From the NCBI RefSeq assembly GCF_947493565.1, contig NZ_CANLRG010000003.1, positions 124,001 to 188,000 of the forward strand: a DNA stretch of 64,000 nucleotides, written 5' to 3'. Origin of the DNA: an uncultured Lutibacter sp. GTDB lineage: Bacteria; Bacteroidota; Bacteroidia; Flavobacteriales; Flavobacteriaceae. The notes under the pieces are model-generated. The model searched no databases and was not told where the DNA came from. It worked only from the letters and a program-made list of their open reading frames with translations. Positions 48,670 to 58,932 of this stretch are shown piece after piece. Each line of letters opens with the position of its first letter. Within the stretch, counting starts at the first letter, position 1. Both the position numbers and the translations under genes were made by a program.

Positions 48670-49356
48670 CTATTCAAATTCAGTTTCTAGGTTGATATAA
48701 TCTAAAAACTCTCGTTTAACATCTTTTTCCTTAAACTTACCACCAAATTCAGAGGTTACTGTACTACTTTCAATGTCACGAACTCCTCTAGAATTAACAC
48801 ATAAATGCTTCGCATCAATTACACAGGCAACATCCTCAGTACCTAATGCTTTTTGCAATGCTTGTACTACTTGCATTGTTAAACGCTCTTGTACTTGTGG
48901 TCTTTTCGCATAATAATCTACAATTCTATTCATTTTAGACAACCCAATAACATGACCATTAGAAATGTATGCTACGTGAGCTCTTCCTACAATAGGTAAT
49001 AAATGATGTTCACAAGTTGAATACACTGTAATGTTTTTTTCAACCAACATTTCACCATACTTATAATTATTATCAAAAGTTGATAGTTTAGGCTTATTTG
49101 CTGGATTTAAACCTCCAAAAAGTTCATTCACAAAAGCTTTTGCTACTCTTTTAGGAGTTCCTTTTAAGCTATCATCTTCCAAATCCATTCCTAAAGTATT
49201 CAAAATATCTTTTACACTTTCTTGAATACGTTTAACTTTTTCTTGATCTGAAATCTCAAAAGCATCAGCTCTTAATGGTGTTTTAGCAGATGATCCTACG
49301 TGATCATCTCCTCTATCATCTATTTTATCTGTCATTACGTTTTTACCTTCAAACAT
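48670..49356 (-). CDS. folE: GTP cyclohydrolase I
   Basis: Converts GTP to 7,8-dihydroneopterin triphosphate, the first step of folate synthesis. The 228 residues include a zinc site of C115, H118 and C186 (STCEHHLLP and HLCVNSRG), matching the E. coli ligands in order. The N-terminal 35 residues are a variable extension. It lies 44 nt after hisS in a minus-strand run and has a -7 box of its own at 49376-49383. Confidence 0.97.
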   Translation of the reverse strand: MFEGKNVMTDKIDDRGDDHVGSSAKTPLRADAFEISDQEKVKRIQESVKDILNTLGMDLEDDSLKGTPKRVAKAFVNELFGGLNPANKPKLSTFDNNYKYGEMLVEKNITVYSTCEHHLLPIVGRAHVAYISNGHVIGLSKMNRIVDYYAKRPQVQERLTMQVVQALQKALGTEDVACVIDAKHLCVNSRGVRDIESSTVTSEFGGKFKEKDVKREFLDYINLETEFE

Positions 49357-49375
49357 TTTGATTTTCTTTAGCCTG

Positions 49376-49383
49376 CAAATTTA
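49376..49383 (-). promoter_or_regulatory. -7 box (TAAATTTG) for folE
   Basis: An exact TAnnTTTG match on the minus strand between hisS and folE, 19 nt before the folE ATG. Confidence 0.5.
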
Positions 49384-49400
49384 CAATTTACTTTTTTAAA

Positions 49401-50771
49401 TTAGCTAGTGATTTCGAGTAATTCTTTTAAAGTACAAACTTGTTGTTCACCCGTTTGCATATTTTTTAAGGTATACTTATTATTTTCAACTTCTGATGCT
49501 CCTACTAAAACCACATAAGGTATTTGTCTTCTATTCGCATAATTAAGCTGCTTTTTCATTTTAGCAGCATCTGGATATAATTCAGATTTGATATGGTTTT
49601 TTCTTAAGGTTACCAAAGCCTTCATACAAAATGCTGCTTCTTTTTCACCAAAATTAATAAATAATACCTTTGGTTTTGGTAATTCTACTGCATCAAAAAG
49701 ATTTAATTCTTCCAATACTAAATAAATTCTATCCAATCCAAATGATATCCCAACTCCACTCATATCTTTTAATCCAAAAATACCTGTTAAATCATCATAT
49801 CTACCACCTCCACCAATAGAGCCCATTTTAACACCTTGTGGCGCTGTAACCTCGTAAATAGCTCCAGTATAGTAATTTAACCCACGTGCTAAAGTAACAT
49901 CAATGTCTAAATTAGCCGTTTGTAATCCTAACATTTCTATATTATCAACAATAAATTTTAAATCTTCCACTCCTTTAGTTCCTTCTTCAGAAGTTGTTAA
50001 TAGTTGTTGAAGTTGTTTTAATTTTTCTTGATTACTTCCTTTAAAATTAAATAAAGGCTCTACCTTTTGTATTGCTGCTTCAGAAATTCCTTTATCCAAC
50101 ATTTCTTTAGTAACACCTTCAGCACCAATTTTATCTAATTTATCTAAAGCAACAGTAAAATCTATTAATTTATCTTTAGCTCCAATAATTTCAGCAATTC
50201 CTGCTAATATTTTTCTGTTGTTAAGTTTAATGGTCGTACCTGTTAACTTTAACTTACTAAAAACGGCATCATACAATTGTACAAATTCTACTTCTTGCCA
50301 TAAACCTTTGCTTCCAACTACATCAGCATCACATTGATAAAATTCTCTAAAACGTCCTTTTTGGGGTCTATCTGCACGCCAAACTGGTTGCATTTGATAC
50401 CGTTTAAATGGAAACTCAATTTCATTTTGATGTTGTACTACATAACGTGCAAAAGGGACTGTTAAGTCGTAACGCAATGCTTTTTCAGAAATTTTTGAAG
50501 TTATTTTTATACTGTCTTTTGAAATTAATAAATCATCTTCTACTTTTTTCAAAAAATCACCAGAATTCAATATTTTAAAAATTAGCCTATCTCCTTCTTC
50601 TCCATATTTTCCCATTAAAGTTAAAGAGTTTTCAAAAGATGGAGTTTCAATAGGTTGAAAACCATACATTTCAAATACTTCTTTAATTGTTGAAAAAATA
50701 TAGTTTCTTTTTGCTACTTCGGTAGGTGAAAAATCACGTGTTCCTTTTGGTATGCTTGGTTTTTGTGCCAT
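49401..50771 (-). CDS. hisS: Histidine--tRNA ligase
   Basis: A class II synthetase of 456 residues. Motif 1 lies in PIETPSFEN, motif 2 in QPVWRADRPQKGRFREFYQCDAD, the histidine-specific LARGLNYYTGAIYEV, and motif 3 in GVGISFGLDRIY. The C-terminal anticodon-binding domain covers about 365-456. Its substrate supply ties in functionally with the his operon attenuator, which senses charged tRNA-His, though the genes are far apart. Confidence 0.98.
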   Translation of the reverse strand: MAQKPSIPKGTRDFSPTEVAKRNYIFSTIKEVFEMYGFQPIETPSFENSLTLMGKYGEEGDRLIFKILNSGDFLKKVEDDLLISKDSIKITSKISEKALRYDLTVPFARYVVQHQNEIEFPFKRYQMQPVWRADRPQKGRFREFYQCDADVVGSKGLWQEVEFVQLYDAVFSKLKLTGTTIKLNNRKILAGIAEIIGAKDKLIDFTVALDKLDKIGAEGVTKEMLDKGISEAAIQKVEPLFNFKGSNQEKLKQLQQLLTTSEEGTKGVEDLKFIVDNIEMLGLQTANLDIDVTLARGLNYYTGAIYEVTAPQGVKMGSIGGGGRYDDLTGIFGLKDMSGVGISFGLDRIYLVLEELNLFDAVELPKPKVLFINFGEKEAAFCMKALVTLRKNHIKSELYPDAAKMKKQLNYANRRQIPYVVLVGASEVENNKYTLKNMQTGEQQVCTLKELLEITS

Positions 50772-50814
50772 TTTAAAAAATTAGTTTGCAAATATCTGAA
50801 ATTTTAAAAACTAA

Positions 50815-51291
50815 TTAAAGCTTTTCTAACATAGTTTTTTCGCTATTGGTTAGCGGTACATCATTTTCAAACTTGGCTTTGGTTGGATAAATAGCTAACA
50901 TCATTAAAACTAAAATTCCTGCCAAAATAAAATAAAAGCTGTTATTGGTTTGAAATGCAAAAAATAAACACATAAAAGCTGGAAACTCTAACATTGCCAT
51001 TCTAAACACATGAGCTGTACTGTATTTTATTGCTTTTTGAGTTAAACTAGCTTCTTTAGAAATTTGTTTTATCAGCTTTGAGTATAATGATTTACTTGCT
51101 AAATTTCCAATAAATGAAATAATAATTGCTAAATATAAAAATGCTTTATTGGTTGTATATGAAAAAAATAGTTGGTCTTTGGCAGTATACACCACATAAA
51201 TTGCAAAAATTATCACCCCTAAAAATAATGCAAAATGAATAAGTTGTAGCGATTTAATAAAGTCTTTTGGTTGTTTATTAGCGTAGCTCAT
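50815..51291 (-). CDS. Small four-helix membrane protein of unknown function
   Basis: I do not recognise the family with certainty. The 158 residues contain four membrane helices (about 15-33, 45-63, 88-110, 112-130) and an N-terminal cytoplasmic segment. Similar small proteins sit between kdsB and hisS in related flavobacteria by general impression only. It follows kdsB by 10 nt and belongs to the same transcription unit. No catalytic motif is visible. Confidence 0.75.
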   Translation of the reverse strand: MSYANKQPKDFIKSLQLIHFALFLGVIIFAIYVVYTAKDQLFFSYTTNKAFLYLAIIISFIGNLASKSLYSKLIKQISKEASLTQKAIKYSTAHVFRMAMLEFPAFMCLFFAFQTNNSFYFILAGILVLMMLAIYPTKAKFENDVPLTNSEKTMLEKL

Positions 51292-51301
51292 AAAGTAATT
51301 T

Positions 51302-52051
51302 TTATGGTTTTTTAAATTTGTTCATCTCTTTATAAATAGCGTTAGCTTTTTCTAAATCTTCAGGAGTATCAATACCAATGGCAACCTTAGAGGTTTCAAC
51401 CATTTTAACTTTTAATCCATTAGCTAAAAAACGAAGATTTTCTAATTTCTCTGCAGCTTCTAATTGGTTAATTGGTAAGGTAGTAAATTTTAATAATGCT
51501 TGTTTTGTAAATGCGTAAATTCCAATATGTTTAAAATAGTTTGCTTTGGTTTTATCTCTTGGAAAAGGAATAGGAGCACGTGAAAAATACATTGCAAAAT
51601 TATGTTCATCACATACTACTTTTACATTGTTTGGATTATTGATTTCTTCCAAATCATTCATTTTGAACATTAATGAGGCTACATCAACTTTTTTAGCTAA
51701 GTCATTTTTAAAAACTTGTAATAATTTTTGAAGTGGCTCGGTTTGCGTAAAGGGCTCGTCTCCTTGAACATTTACAACAATATCAACCTCTAAATTTTCT
51801 ATTGCTTCAGCAATTCTATCACTGCCTGACTCGTGTTCTTTCTTACTTTTTATTGCTTTTCCGCTATTAGAAATTATTTCATTATAAATAATATCACTAT
51901 CTGTAACTACATAAACTTCATCAAATAAATTTGATTGTTTGGTGGCTTCATAAGTTCTTAAAATAACCGATTTACCAGCTAAATCTTTCATTAATTTACC
52001 AGGAAATCTACTTGCTTCATAACGAGCCGGAATCATAGCTACTGCTTTCAT
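51302..52051 (-). CDS. kdsB: 3-deoxy-manno-octulosonate cytidylyltransferase
   Basis: Activates KDO as CMP-KDO for lipid A-core assembly. The 249 residues show the nucleotide-binding start [15 protein letters not shown], the metal-binding VNVQGDEPF, and the substrate-binding [14 protein letters not shown] and [12 protein letters not shown]. It follows yihY with a one-base gap and precedes the small membrane protein gene. Confidence 0.97.
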   Translation of the reverse strand: MKAVAMIPARYEASRFPGKLMKDLAGKSVILRTYEATKQSNLFDEVYVVTDSDIIYNEIISNSGKAIKSKKEHESGSDRIAEAIENLEVDIVVNVQGDEPFTQTEPLQKLLQVFKNDLAKKVDVASLMFKMNDLEEINNPNNVKVVCDEHNFAMYFSRAPIPFPRDKTKANYFKHIGIYAFTKQALLKFTTLPINQLEAAEKLENLRFLANGLKVKMVETSKVAIGIDTPEDLEKANAIYKEMNKFKKP

Positions 52052-52052
52052 T

Positions 52053-52988
52053 TTATTCTTTATTATATCTTAAATGTAATCTTTTTAATCGACTAATACT
52101 GGCATTTAATTCAAATCCAAGTAATAGGATTATTGAGTTTAACCAAACAAACAACATTAATACTAAAAGCGTACCTATAGAACCATACAATTTATTATAG
52201 GTTGCGAATTTTAACACATAAATTGAAAACAATTTAAACATTAAGAGTGTTAGTAGGGTGGTTAAAATGGAACCAGGTGTAAAAAATGAATGGTATTTTA
52301 CTTCTTTAGTTCCATATTTGTACAAAAATGATACAGAGACAAAAATTAATAATACAAAAAATAAGAATTGTCCTTTTTCAATCCAAAATACATCATCTGC
52401 TAGCCAGCCTTTATCTTTTAAACTCGCAATTCCAATTTCAAAATACAGGGTTATTGCAACCGTCAATACCAAAATAAATGCTAGTAAAATTGCCATTCCC
52501 ATTGAAATAATATATTGCCTTAATATATTTCTCATTTTAGTGACATGATACGAATATTCAAATCCCCCTAAAATTGCATTTACACCATTTGCCATTAAAA
52601 AAATTGAAGCTACAAACCCAAAAGAAAGTAATCCTCCATATCTGTTATTGGCAATATCTTCAATAACTTCATGAACAGTTTCTGCTGTGTTGGGTGGTAA
52701 TAACTGTTCAATAATTAATAAAAAATCTTCTTGAAATCCTTCAATGGGTACATAAGGTATTAATGTAAGAATAAATAGAATAAAGGGAAACAATGCCATA
52801 AAAAAGCTAAATGCTATACCTCCAGCCCTAGAAGTTAAAGCTCCTTTAACGATACCAATAATATACATTTCAATAACATCATACAACGACATCCCTTGCA
52901 AACCAGGAATTCTAACTTGTTTTCCAAGCTTTACAATCCAATTTACTATAGGAATTTTAGAAAGGTTTTTTTCTATTTCTTTAGTCAT
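52053..52988 (-). CDS. YihY/BrkB family membrane protein
   Basis: A 311-residue inner-membrane protein with six predicted helices, starting after a cytoplasmic N-terminus of about 55 residues. Family motifs are [19 protein letters not shown] and the late [26 protein letters not shown]. Once annotated as ribonuclease BN, the family is now regarded as envelope proteins, possibly lipid transporters, of unsettled function. It is encoded in a run with nadC and kdsB. Confidence 0.9.
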   Translation of the reverse strand: MTKEIEKNLSKIPIVNWIVKLGKQVRIPGLQGMSLYDVIEMYIIGIVKGALTSRAGGIAFSFFMALFPFILFILTLIPYVPIEGFQEDFLLIIEQLLPPNTAETVHEVIEDIANNRYGGLLSFGFVASIFLMANGVNAILGGFEYSYHVTKMRNILRQYIISMGMAILLAFILVLTVAITLYFEIGIASLKDKGWLADDVFWIEKGQFLFFVLLIFVSVSFLYKYGTKEVKYHSFFTPGSILTTLLTLLMFKLFSIYVLKFATYNKLYGSIGTLLVLMLFVWLNSIILLLGFELNASISRLKRLHLRYNKE

Positions 52989-53018
52989 TTTGATGCATTA
53001 AAAATTTAAATTTTCAAA

Positions 53019-53879
53019 CTAATCTACAGCTTTTAAACTTAAATCCATATTATATATAGAGTGTGTTAATGCTCCAGACGAAATATAATTTACACCGCAT
53101 TCTGCATATTTTCTAGCAGTTTCCAAATTTATACCTCCTGATGATTCTGTTTGACATTGATTTCCTATTAACTGAACTGCTTTTTTGGTGTCTTTATAAT
53201 TAAAGTTATCAATTAAAATTCTATACACCCCGCCTACATTTAAAATTTCTTTAATTTCATCCAAGCTTCTAGCTTCAACTATAATTTTTAACTCTAAATT
53301 TTTATTTTTTAAGTATTGTTGGGTTTGTTGTATTGCTTTTGTAACACCTCCACAAAAATCTATGTGATTATCTTTTAACATAATCATATCATACAACGCA
53401 AATCTATGGTTTTCTCCACCACCTATTTTTACAGCCCATTTTTCAATAGCTCTAATTCCTGGAGTTGTTTTTCGAGTATCTAAAACTTTAGTTGCTGTAC
53501 CCTCTAATAAATTAGCAAATTTATTCGTTTTGGTAGCAATTGCACTCATTCGCTGCATTACATTCAACACCAAACGCTCGGCTTTTAAAATTGCTTGAGA
53601 ACTTCCCTCCACATAAAAAACAATATCTCCATATGTTACAAATTCTCCATCATTAATTAGGATTTCAATTTTCAATGATGAATCAACATACTTAAAAATT
53701 CTTTTGGCCATTTCTACACCTGCAATAATTCCATCTTCTTTTACTAAAAGTTTTGCTTTTCCTTTGGCTTCAACAGGAATACATGCTAAAGAACTATGAT
53801 CTCCTTCACCAACATCTTCTCTAATAGCATTGGAAATTATTATATCTAACTCTTTTTCAAATTGTTCGTTACTTATCAT
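53019..53879 (-). CDS. nadC: Nicotinate-nucleotide pyrophosphorylase (carboxylating)
   Basis: Makes nicotinate mononucleotide from quinolinate and PRPP in NAD synthesis. The 286 residues show the family motifs NVMQRMSAIATKT, DTRKTTPGIRAIEKWAVKIGGGENHR, and MLKDNHIDF. The ATG at 53879 starts MISNEQFEKEL as in homologues; the in-frame codon at 53897 lies 2 nt from the -7 box TATTTTTG (53899-53906) and is unlikely to be used. It leads the nadC-yihY-kdsB run. Confidence 0.96.
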   Translation of the reverse strand: MISNEQFEKELDIIISNAIREDVGEGDHSSLACIPVEAKGKAKLLVKEDGIIAGVEMAKRIFKYVDSSLKIEILINDGEFVTYGDIVFYVEGSSQAILKAERLVLNVMQRMSAIATKTNKFANLLEGTATKVLDTRKTTPGIRAIEKWAVKIGGGENHRFALYDMIMLKDNHIDFCGGVTKAIQQTQQYLKNKNLELKIIVEARSLDEIKEILNVGGVYRILIDNFNYKDTKKAVQLIGNQCQTESSGGINLETARKYAECGVNYISSGALTHSIYNMDLSLKAVD

Positions 53880-53898
53880 TTTAACCAGTATTTTCAAA

Positions 53899-53906
53899 CA
53901 AAAATA
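53899..53906 (-). promoter_or_regulatory. -7 box (TATTTTTG) for nadC
   Basis: A TAnnTTTG match on the minus strand, 19 nt before the ATG at 53879. Confidence 0.5.
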
Positions 53907-53944
53907 ACTTTTTTATTTTCAAAAATTAAAGCTTTATTTCTTTT

Positions 53945-53952
53945 TATATTTG
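53945..53952 (+). promoter_or_regulatory. -7 box (TATATTTG) for rlmH
   Basis: An exact TAnnTTTG on the plus strand ending 4 nt before the rlmH ATG, so the message may be leaderless. No good -33 is seen. Confidence 0.5.
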
Positions 53953-53956
53953 CCAA

Positions 53957-54430
53957 ATGAAAATTAAGTTATTGGCCATTGGTAAAACCGATGATAAAAA
54001 TTTACAAACACTAATTGAAACTTATCAAAATAGGTTAAAACATTATGTAAATTTTGAAATTGAAATTATTCCAGATTTAAAAAAAGTTAAAAACTTAAGT
54101 GAAACTCAACAAAAAGAAAAGGAAGGAGACTTCATTTTAAAAAAATTAAATCCAACCGATGTCTTAATTTTGTTAGATGAAAAAGGAAAAGAATTCAGAT
54201 CAGTTACTTTTTCAGAATATCTTCAAAAAAAAATGAATGCAGGAATTAAACAATTGGTTTTGGTAATTGGAGGTCCTTATGGATTTTCTGAAGAGGTTTA
54301 TAAAAAATCACAAGGAAAAATTTCATTATCAAAAATGACTTTTTCGCATCAAATGATTCGCTTGTTTATAGTTGAACAAATTTATAGAGCCTTTACGATT
54401 TTAAAAAATGAACCTTATCATCATGAATAA
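53957..54430 (+). CDS. rlmH: 23S rRNA (pseudouridine1915-N3)-methyltransferase
   Basis: A SPOUT-class methyltransferase of 157 residues that modifies pseudouridine 1915 in helix 69 of the ribosome. The trefoil-knot SAM pocket is visible as [21 protein letters not shown] and [22 protein letters not shown], ending in the conserved YHHE. The stop overlaps the start of rdgB by eight bases. Confidence 0.97.
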   Translation: MKIKLLAIGKTDDKNLQTLIETYQNRLKHYVNFEIEIIPDLKKVKNLSETQQKEKEGDFILKKLNPTDVLILLDEKGKEFRSVTFSEYLQKKMNAGIKQLVLVIGGPYGFSEEVYKKSQGKISLSKMTFSHQMIRLFIVEQIYRAFTILKNEPYHHE

Positions 54431-55010
54431 ATTAAAATTGGTTTTTGCCACTAATAATAAAAATAAACTTAAAGAAGTACAGGCAATGTTAACTAACTTT
54501 GAAATAGTTAGTTTGGCTGACATCAATTGTTTTGATGAAATACCTGAGACAGCAGAAACTTTAGAGGGAAACGCAATCTTAAAAGCCAACTATATAACTC
54601 ATAAATTTGGTTTAAATTGCTTTGCGGACGATACTGGTTTAGAAGTAGAAGCTTTAAATAACCAACCAGGAGTTTATTCTGCTCGTTATGCAGGTATAGA
54701 TAATAATGCTGAGGCCAATATGAATAAGCTATTAAACAATCTTGGTGATAATTTAAATAGAAGAGCTCAATTTAGAACAGCAATAGCTTTAAATATTAAT
54801 CAAAAACAATTTATATTTGAAGGCATTTGCAAAGGTCAAATTTTAAAACATAAACAAGGAAATAGCGGTTTTGGCTACGATCCTATTTTTTTACCAGATG
54901 GTTTTGATAAATCGTTTGCAGAAATGGAATTGATAGAAAAAGGAAAAATAAGTCACCGAGGAAAAGCCATTCAAAAATTAGTTAACTTTTTAAATAAATC
55001 TACTTGGTAA
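54423..55010 (+). CDS. rdgB: Non-canonical purine NTP pyrophosphatase (RdgB/HAM1)
   Basis: Hydrolyses dITP, XTP and similar bases to keep them out of DNA. The 195 residues contain [11 protein letters not shown] at the nucleotide-binding end, the metal-binding [25 protein letters not shown], and [12 protein letters not shown]. The ATG at 54423 is preferred; the upstream in-frame ATG at 54408 adds five residues not seen in the family. It overlaps rlmH and the FecCD permease gene. Confidence 0.96.
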   Translation: MNKLKLVFATNNKNKLKEVQAMLTNFEIVSLADINCFDEIPETAETLEGNAILKANYITHKFGLNCFADDTGLEVEALNNQPGVYSARYAGIDNNAEANMNKLLNNLGDNLNRRAQFRTAIALNINQKQFIFEGICKGQILKHKQGNSGFGYDPIFLPDGFDKSFAEMELIEKGKISHRGKAIQKLVNFLNKSTW

Positions 55011-56038
55011 GTCCAATAAAATCATATAAAAACACATTTCTTATCTTATTTTTTGCATTGGCACTTATTTGCTTTGTAAACATTAGTTTGGGATCTGTAT
55101 ATATTCCATTAAAACAAATATTTTTATCAATTATAAATGGTGATGTTGAAAAAGATTCTTGGCGCTCTATTGTATTAAGTTATCGAATTCCTAAAGCAAT
55201 AACAGCTATTATTGTTGGGTCTGGTTTATCTATTAGTGGTTTATTAATGCAAACTTTATTTAGAAATCCATTGGCCGGACCTTTTGTGTTAGGAATAAGT
55301 TCAGGAGCTAGTTTAGGCGTTGCCATTTTAATTTTAGGAGCTTCTTTTTTTGGGGCAACATTATCAAGTTATGCATTTACAAATTTTGGGCTTGCAATAG
55401 CTGCTAGCTTAGGGGCTTTCTTGGTTCTTTCTGCAGTTATGTTGGCTGCTATTAAAGTTAGAAACACCATGTCTATTTTAATTATTGGTTTAATGTTTGG
55501 AAGTTTAACAGCATCCGTTATTAGTATTTTAGCTTATTTTAGTAGTGCCAGTCAATTACAACAATATATGTTTTGGAGTTTTGGTAGCCTTGGTAATTTA
55601 AGTTGGAAAGAAATAACTGTGTTACTTACTACTTTTTTAATAGGAATTTTATTGGTTGTATTTATCATTAAACCTTTAAACAGCCTACTTTTAGGTGAAA
55701 ACTATGCTAAAAGTATGGGAGTTAATGTTAAAAAAACAAGAAATTTAATTTTAATAGCTACTAGTTTGTTAACTGGTGTAATTACTGCTTTTTCTGGTCC
55801 AATTGCTTTTATTGGCTTGGCCGTTCCACATTTAACAAAACTACTTTTTAACACTTCAAATCATAAAATTTTATTACCAGCTGTTGCTATAAGTGGTGCT
55901 ATTATAATGTTAATTTGTGATAGTATTGCTCAATTGCCAACAAGTGAATTTACATTACCTATAAATGCAATTACTTCATTATTTGGGGCACCAATCATTA
56001 TATGGCTATTAGTTAGAAAACGTAAGATTTATTATTAA
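55004..56038 (+). CDS. FecCD-type ABC transporter permease
   Basis: A 344-residue inner-membrane permease of the BtuC/FecCD family with eight or more helices. Family motifs: [33 protein letters not shown] with its GxxLxxxGxxxQ core, then [17 protein letters not shown]. It would import iron-siderophore, haem or cobalamin. The start is a TTG at 55004 that overlaps the rdgB stop; no upstream ATG exists in frame. Its ATG-coupled partner is the ATPase gene. No substrate-binding protein is encoded next to it. Confidence 0.92.
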   Translation: MVSPIKSYKNTFLILFFALALICFVNISLGSVYIPLKQIFLSIINGDVEKDSWRSIVLSYRIPKAITAIIVGSGLSISGLLMQTLFRNPLAGPFVLGISSGASLGVAILILGASFFGATLSSYAFTNFGLAIAASLGAFLVLSAVMLAAIKVRNTMSILIIGLMFGSLTASVISILAYFSSASQLQQYMFWSFGSLGNLSWKEITVLLTTFLIGILLVVFIIKPLNSLLLGENYAKSMGVNVKKTRNLILIATSLLTGVITAFSGPIAFIGLAVPHLTKLLFNTSNHKILLPAVAISGAIIMLICDSIAQLPTSEFTLPINAITSLFGAPIIIWLLVRKRKIYY

Positions 56039-56832
56039 TGAAAGACCAAGCAAAACATATTATAAAAATTGATAATTTAAGTATTGGTTATTCCTCCAAA
56101 AAGAAAACCATTACTATTGCTTCAAATTTAAACATTCAACTGCAAACAGGTAATATGGTGTGTTTACTAGGCAAAAATGGTATAGGGAAATCTACACTTT
56201 TAAGAACATTAACAAAAGTACAACCTACTTTAAAAGGTGAAATTTTTATCAATAATGCAAATTTAAATTCATTATCCAATAATGAATTAGCAAAAACACT
56301 AAGTTTAGTTTTAACCGAGCGCCTTCCAGATAGCAGTTTAACAGTGTTTGAATTGGTTGCTTTAGGGCGTCAACCATTCACCAACTGGATTGGATATTTA
56401 ACCAGTGAAGATCTACAAATAATTTATACGGCTTTTGAAAAAACAAATACCAAACACTTAATGAATTCTAAATGCTATGAATTAAGTGATGGACAGTTAC
56501 AAAGAGTATTAATTGCTAGAGCTTTGGCACAAAATACACCCATTATTGTGTTAGATGAACCAACTGCTCATTTAGACATCCACCATACCATAAATACATT
56601 TTCACTACTTAAAAACTTAGCTTCAGAATTTAACAAAACAATCATTATATCTACTCACGAAACAAATCTAGCACTTCAATTAGCAGATGAACTTTGGCTG
56701 ATGTCTCCTTCAAAATTTATCAGTGGAAAAACCGATGAATTAATAGAAAAAAATGCCCTAGACCTTCTTTTCGATTCTAAATTAATTTCTTTCAATAAAA
56801 CCTTAAAACAATTTACAATTTCCAACTCATAA
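56038..56832 (+). CDS. ABC transporter ATP-binding protein (FecE/BtuD type)
   Basis: A 264-residue ATPase. Walker A is G45-KNGIGKST (45-53), the signature is LSDGQLQRV, and Walker B is VLDEPTAHLD, followed by STHE as the switch His. It overlaps the permease stop by one base (TAATG), so the two form one importer. The signature has Asp and Gln in place of the usual Gly-Gln order (LSDGQ), a normal variant for this subfamily. Confidence 0.92.
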   Translation: MKDQAKHIIKIDNLSIGYSSKKKTITIASNLNIQLQTGNMVCLLGKNGIGKSTLLRTLTKVQPTLKGEIFINNANLNSLSNNELAKTLSLVLTERLPDSSLTVFELVALGRQPFTNWIGYLTSEDLQIIYTAFEKTNTKHLMNSKCYELSDGQLQRVLIARALAQNTPIIVLDEPTAHLDIHHTINTFSLLKNLASEFNKTIIISTHETNLALQLADELWLMSPSKFISGKTDELIEKNALDLLFDSKLISFNKTLKQFTISNS

Positions 56833-56841
56833 TAATTTTAA

Positions 56842-56849
56842 TATATTTG
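56842..56849 (+). promoter_or_regulatory. -7 box (TATATTTG) for the M28 peptidase gene
   Basis: An exact TAnnTTTG on the plus strand 20 nt before the ATG at 56870, after the ABC ATPase gene. Confidence 0.5.
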
Positions 56850-56869
56850 ACAAATTTCAACTACTAAAA

Positions 56870-57883
56870 ATGAAAAAAATACTGTCATTTATAATTGTCT
56901 TATGTTTACTAATTAGCTGTAAAGTAAACAATCATATTACTGAAAAAATTGAAGTAACTGGTAAAACTGCAATGGAATTTGCAGCTACCATTAGCCCAGA
57001 AAACTTAAAAGATCACCTATATATAATTGCTTCAGATGAATTTGAAGGAAGAAACACAGGCGAAGTTGGGCAAAAAAAAGCTGCTGAATACCTAAAAGAT
57101 TTCTATATTAGTAACAATATTGCCTCTCCGCTGGGTAATGATAATTATTTCCAAGATATTCCTACGGAATATTTAAGACCAAATTTAAAGCCTTCTGAAA
57201 ATGTTGTTGCTTTTATTGAAGGTTCTGAAAAACCAGAAGAAATTATAGTTATTTCTGCACATTTTGATCACGTTGGCATGAAAGATGGTGAAATTTATAA
57301 CGGAGCTGATGATGATGGTTCAGGCACAGTAGCTATTTTAGAAATTGCTCAAGCGTTTCAAAAAGCTGTAGAAAATGGCCATAAACCAAAAAGATCCATA
57401 CTTTTTTTACATGTAACTGGAGAAGAAAAAGGCTTATTAGGATCTAAATTTTACACCAATTTTCCAATATTCCCTTTAGCTAATACAGTTGCTAATTTAA
57501 ATATGGACATGATTGGTCGTGTAGATGATGCTCATGAAGCAAATCCAAACTATATTTATTTGATTGGTTCAGATAAGTTAAGTTCAGAATTACACGAGCT
57601 TTCAGAAGCTATGAATGAAAAGTTTACTAAAATTAAATTAGACTATAAATACAACGATGAAAATGATCCTAATCGCTTTTATTATAGATCTGATCACTAT
57701 AATTTTGCTAAAAATAACATTCCTATTATCTTTTATTTTAATGGCACTCATCAAGATTATCATAAACCTTCAGACACACCTGATAAAATTAATTACCAAT
57801 TATTAGCCAAACGAGCACAGTTGGTTTTTTATACTGCTTGGGAAATTGCAAATAGAGAACAAAGAATTATTGTTGATAAATAA
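56870..57883 (+). CDS. M28 family metallopeptidase lipoprotein
   Basis: A 337-residue lipoprotein (lipobox ISC, C17) with a di-zinc aminopeptidase domain. Ligands fit H131 (SAHFDHVG), bridging D147 (GADDDGSG), the catalytic/ligand Glu pair E185-E186 (TGEEKGLLGS), D213 (NMDMIGR) and a C-terminal His in HQDYHKPSDTPDKI. It probably trims peptides at the outer membrane or in the periplasm. It has its own promoter box, and ends convergent to holA. Confidence 0.92.
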   Translation: MKKILSFIIVLCLLISCKVNNHITEKIEVTGKTAMEFAATISPENLKDHLYIIASDEFEGRNTGEVGQKKAAEYLKDFYISNNIASPLGNDNYFQDIPTEYLRPNLKPSENVVAFIEGSEKPEEIIVISAHFDHVGMKDGEIYNGADDDGSGTVAILEIAQAFQKAVENGHKPKRSILFLHVTGEEKGLLGSKFYTNFPIFPLANTVANLNMDMIGRVDDAHEANPNYIYLIGSDKLSSELHELSEAMNEKFTKIKLDYKYNDENDPNRFYYRSDHYNFAKNNIPIIFYFNGTHQDYHKPSDTPDKINYQLLAKRAQLVFYTAWEIANREQRIIVDK

Positions 57884-57898
57884 ATTTTTAGTGCTTTA

Positions 57899-58903
57899 TT
57901 AGTGCATAATTTTAAATAATAATTCTTTTAAAATATCTCTTGCAGGAAGTGCATTGGCACCAACACCTTTACTTTTAATATCTGCTTCACGAAGTAATGA
58001 AATTACTTGTGACACCTTACGCATTGGATAATTTTTAGCGGCAATGGAATAGTCCGAAACAAAAAAAGGGCTAATTCCTAAAGATTTTGCAATGCTATTT
58101 TTTGACTTATCCTTTAAACTATGGTAAATCAATAATTGAGTAAATAAACTATTTAATAAAGAAATAGTAACAACTAAAGGGTTTGCTTTTTGATTTTGAC
58201 CAAAATAATTAATAATCTCATTAGCTTTTACAATATTTTTTTCACCAATAGCTTTACGCAATTCAAAATTATTATAATCTTTACTTATTCCTATATTTTC
58301 TTCAATATCTTTAGGTGAAATGGTAGATGTTTTAGGTAATACTACCATTAATTTATCTAGTTCATTGCTAATTTTACTTAAATCGGTTCCTAAAAATTCC
58401 ACTAACATTAGTGTGGCTTTGGTATCAATTTTATAATTTTTACCTGCTAAAACCCTTCTTATCCAATCAGCTACCTGATTTTCATATAATTTTTTACTCT
58501 CATACACCAATCCTACTTTTTGAATAGCTTTATACAAAGCTTTTCGCTTATCTAATTTTTTATATTTATAACAAATTACCAATACAGTAGATGGTTGCGG
58601 ATTGTTAGCATACAATGTTAAATTTTCTATAGTTCTTGATAAATCTTGAGCTTCTTTAATAATTACCACCTGTTTATCAGCCATCATTGGAAAGCGCTTT
58701 GCGTTGTCAACTATATCATCAATACTAACATCTCTTCCATACAAAACCATTTGATTAAATCCCTTCTCTTCTTCAGAAAGAATATTTTCTTCAATATATT
58801 CTGAAATTTTATCAATATAATAAGGTTCTTCACCCATTAAAAAATAAATAGGCTTTATATTTCCACTTTTTATATCTGAAACTATTTTAGTGACATCACT
58901 CAT
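57899..58903 (-). CDS. holA: DNA polymerase III delta subunit
   Basis: Clamp-loader subunit that opens the sliding clamp. The 334 residues show the DnaX-like fold with the N-terminal YFLMGEEPYYIDKISEYI and the conserved PMMADKQVVIIKEAQ, then the C-terminal collar (about 215-334) with KANPLVVTISLLNSLFTQLL. Length and motif order match HolA. It is divergent from the HSDR_N gene, with 29 nt between their start codons. Confidence 0.93.
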   Translation of the reverse strand: MSDVTKIVSDIKSGNIKPIYFLMGEEPYYIDKISEYIEENILSEEEKGFNQMVLYGRDVSIDDIVDNAKRFPMMADKQVVIIKEAQDLSRTIENLTLYANNPQPSTVLVICYKYKKLDKRKALYKAIQKVGLVYESKKLYENQVADWIRRVLAGKNYKIDTKATLMLVEFLGTDLSKISNELDKLMVVLPKTSTISPKDIEENIGISKDYNNFELRKAIGEKNIVKANEIINYFGQNQKANPLVVTISLLNSLFTQLLIYHSLKDKSKNSIAKSLGISPFFVSDYSIAAKNYPMRKVSQVISLLREADIKSKGVGANALPARDILKELLFKIMH

Positions 58904-58932
58904 TAATCAAAAAAAATTAGCATTTTTGCGAT

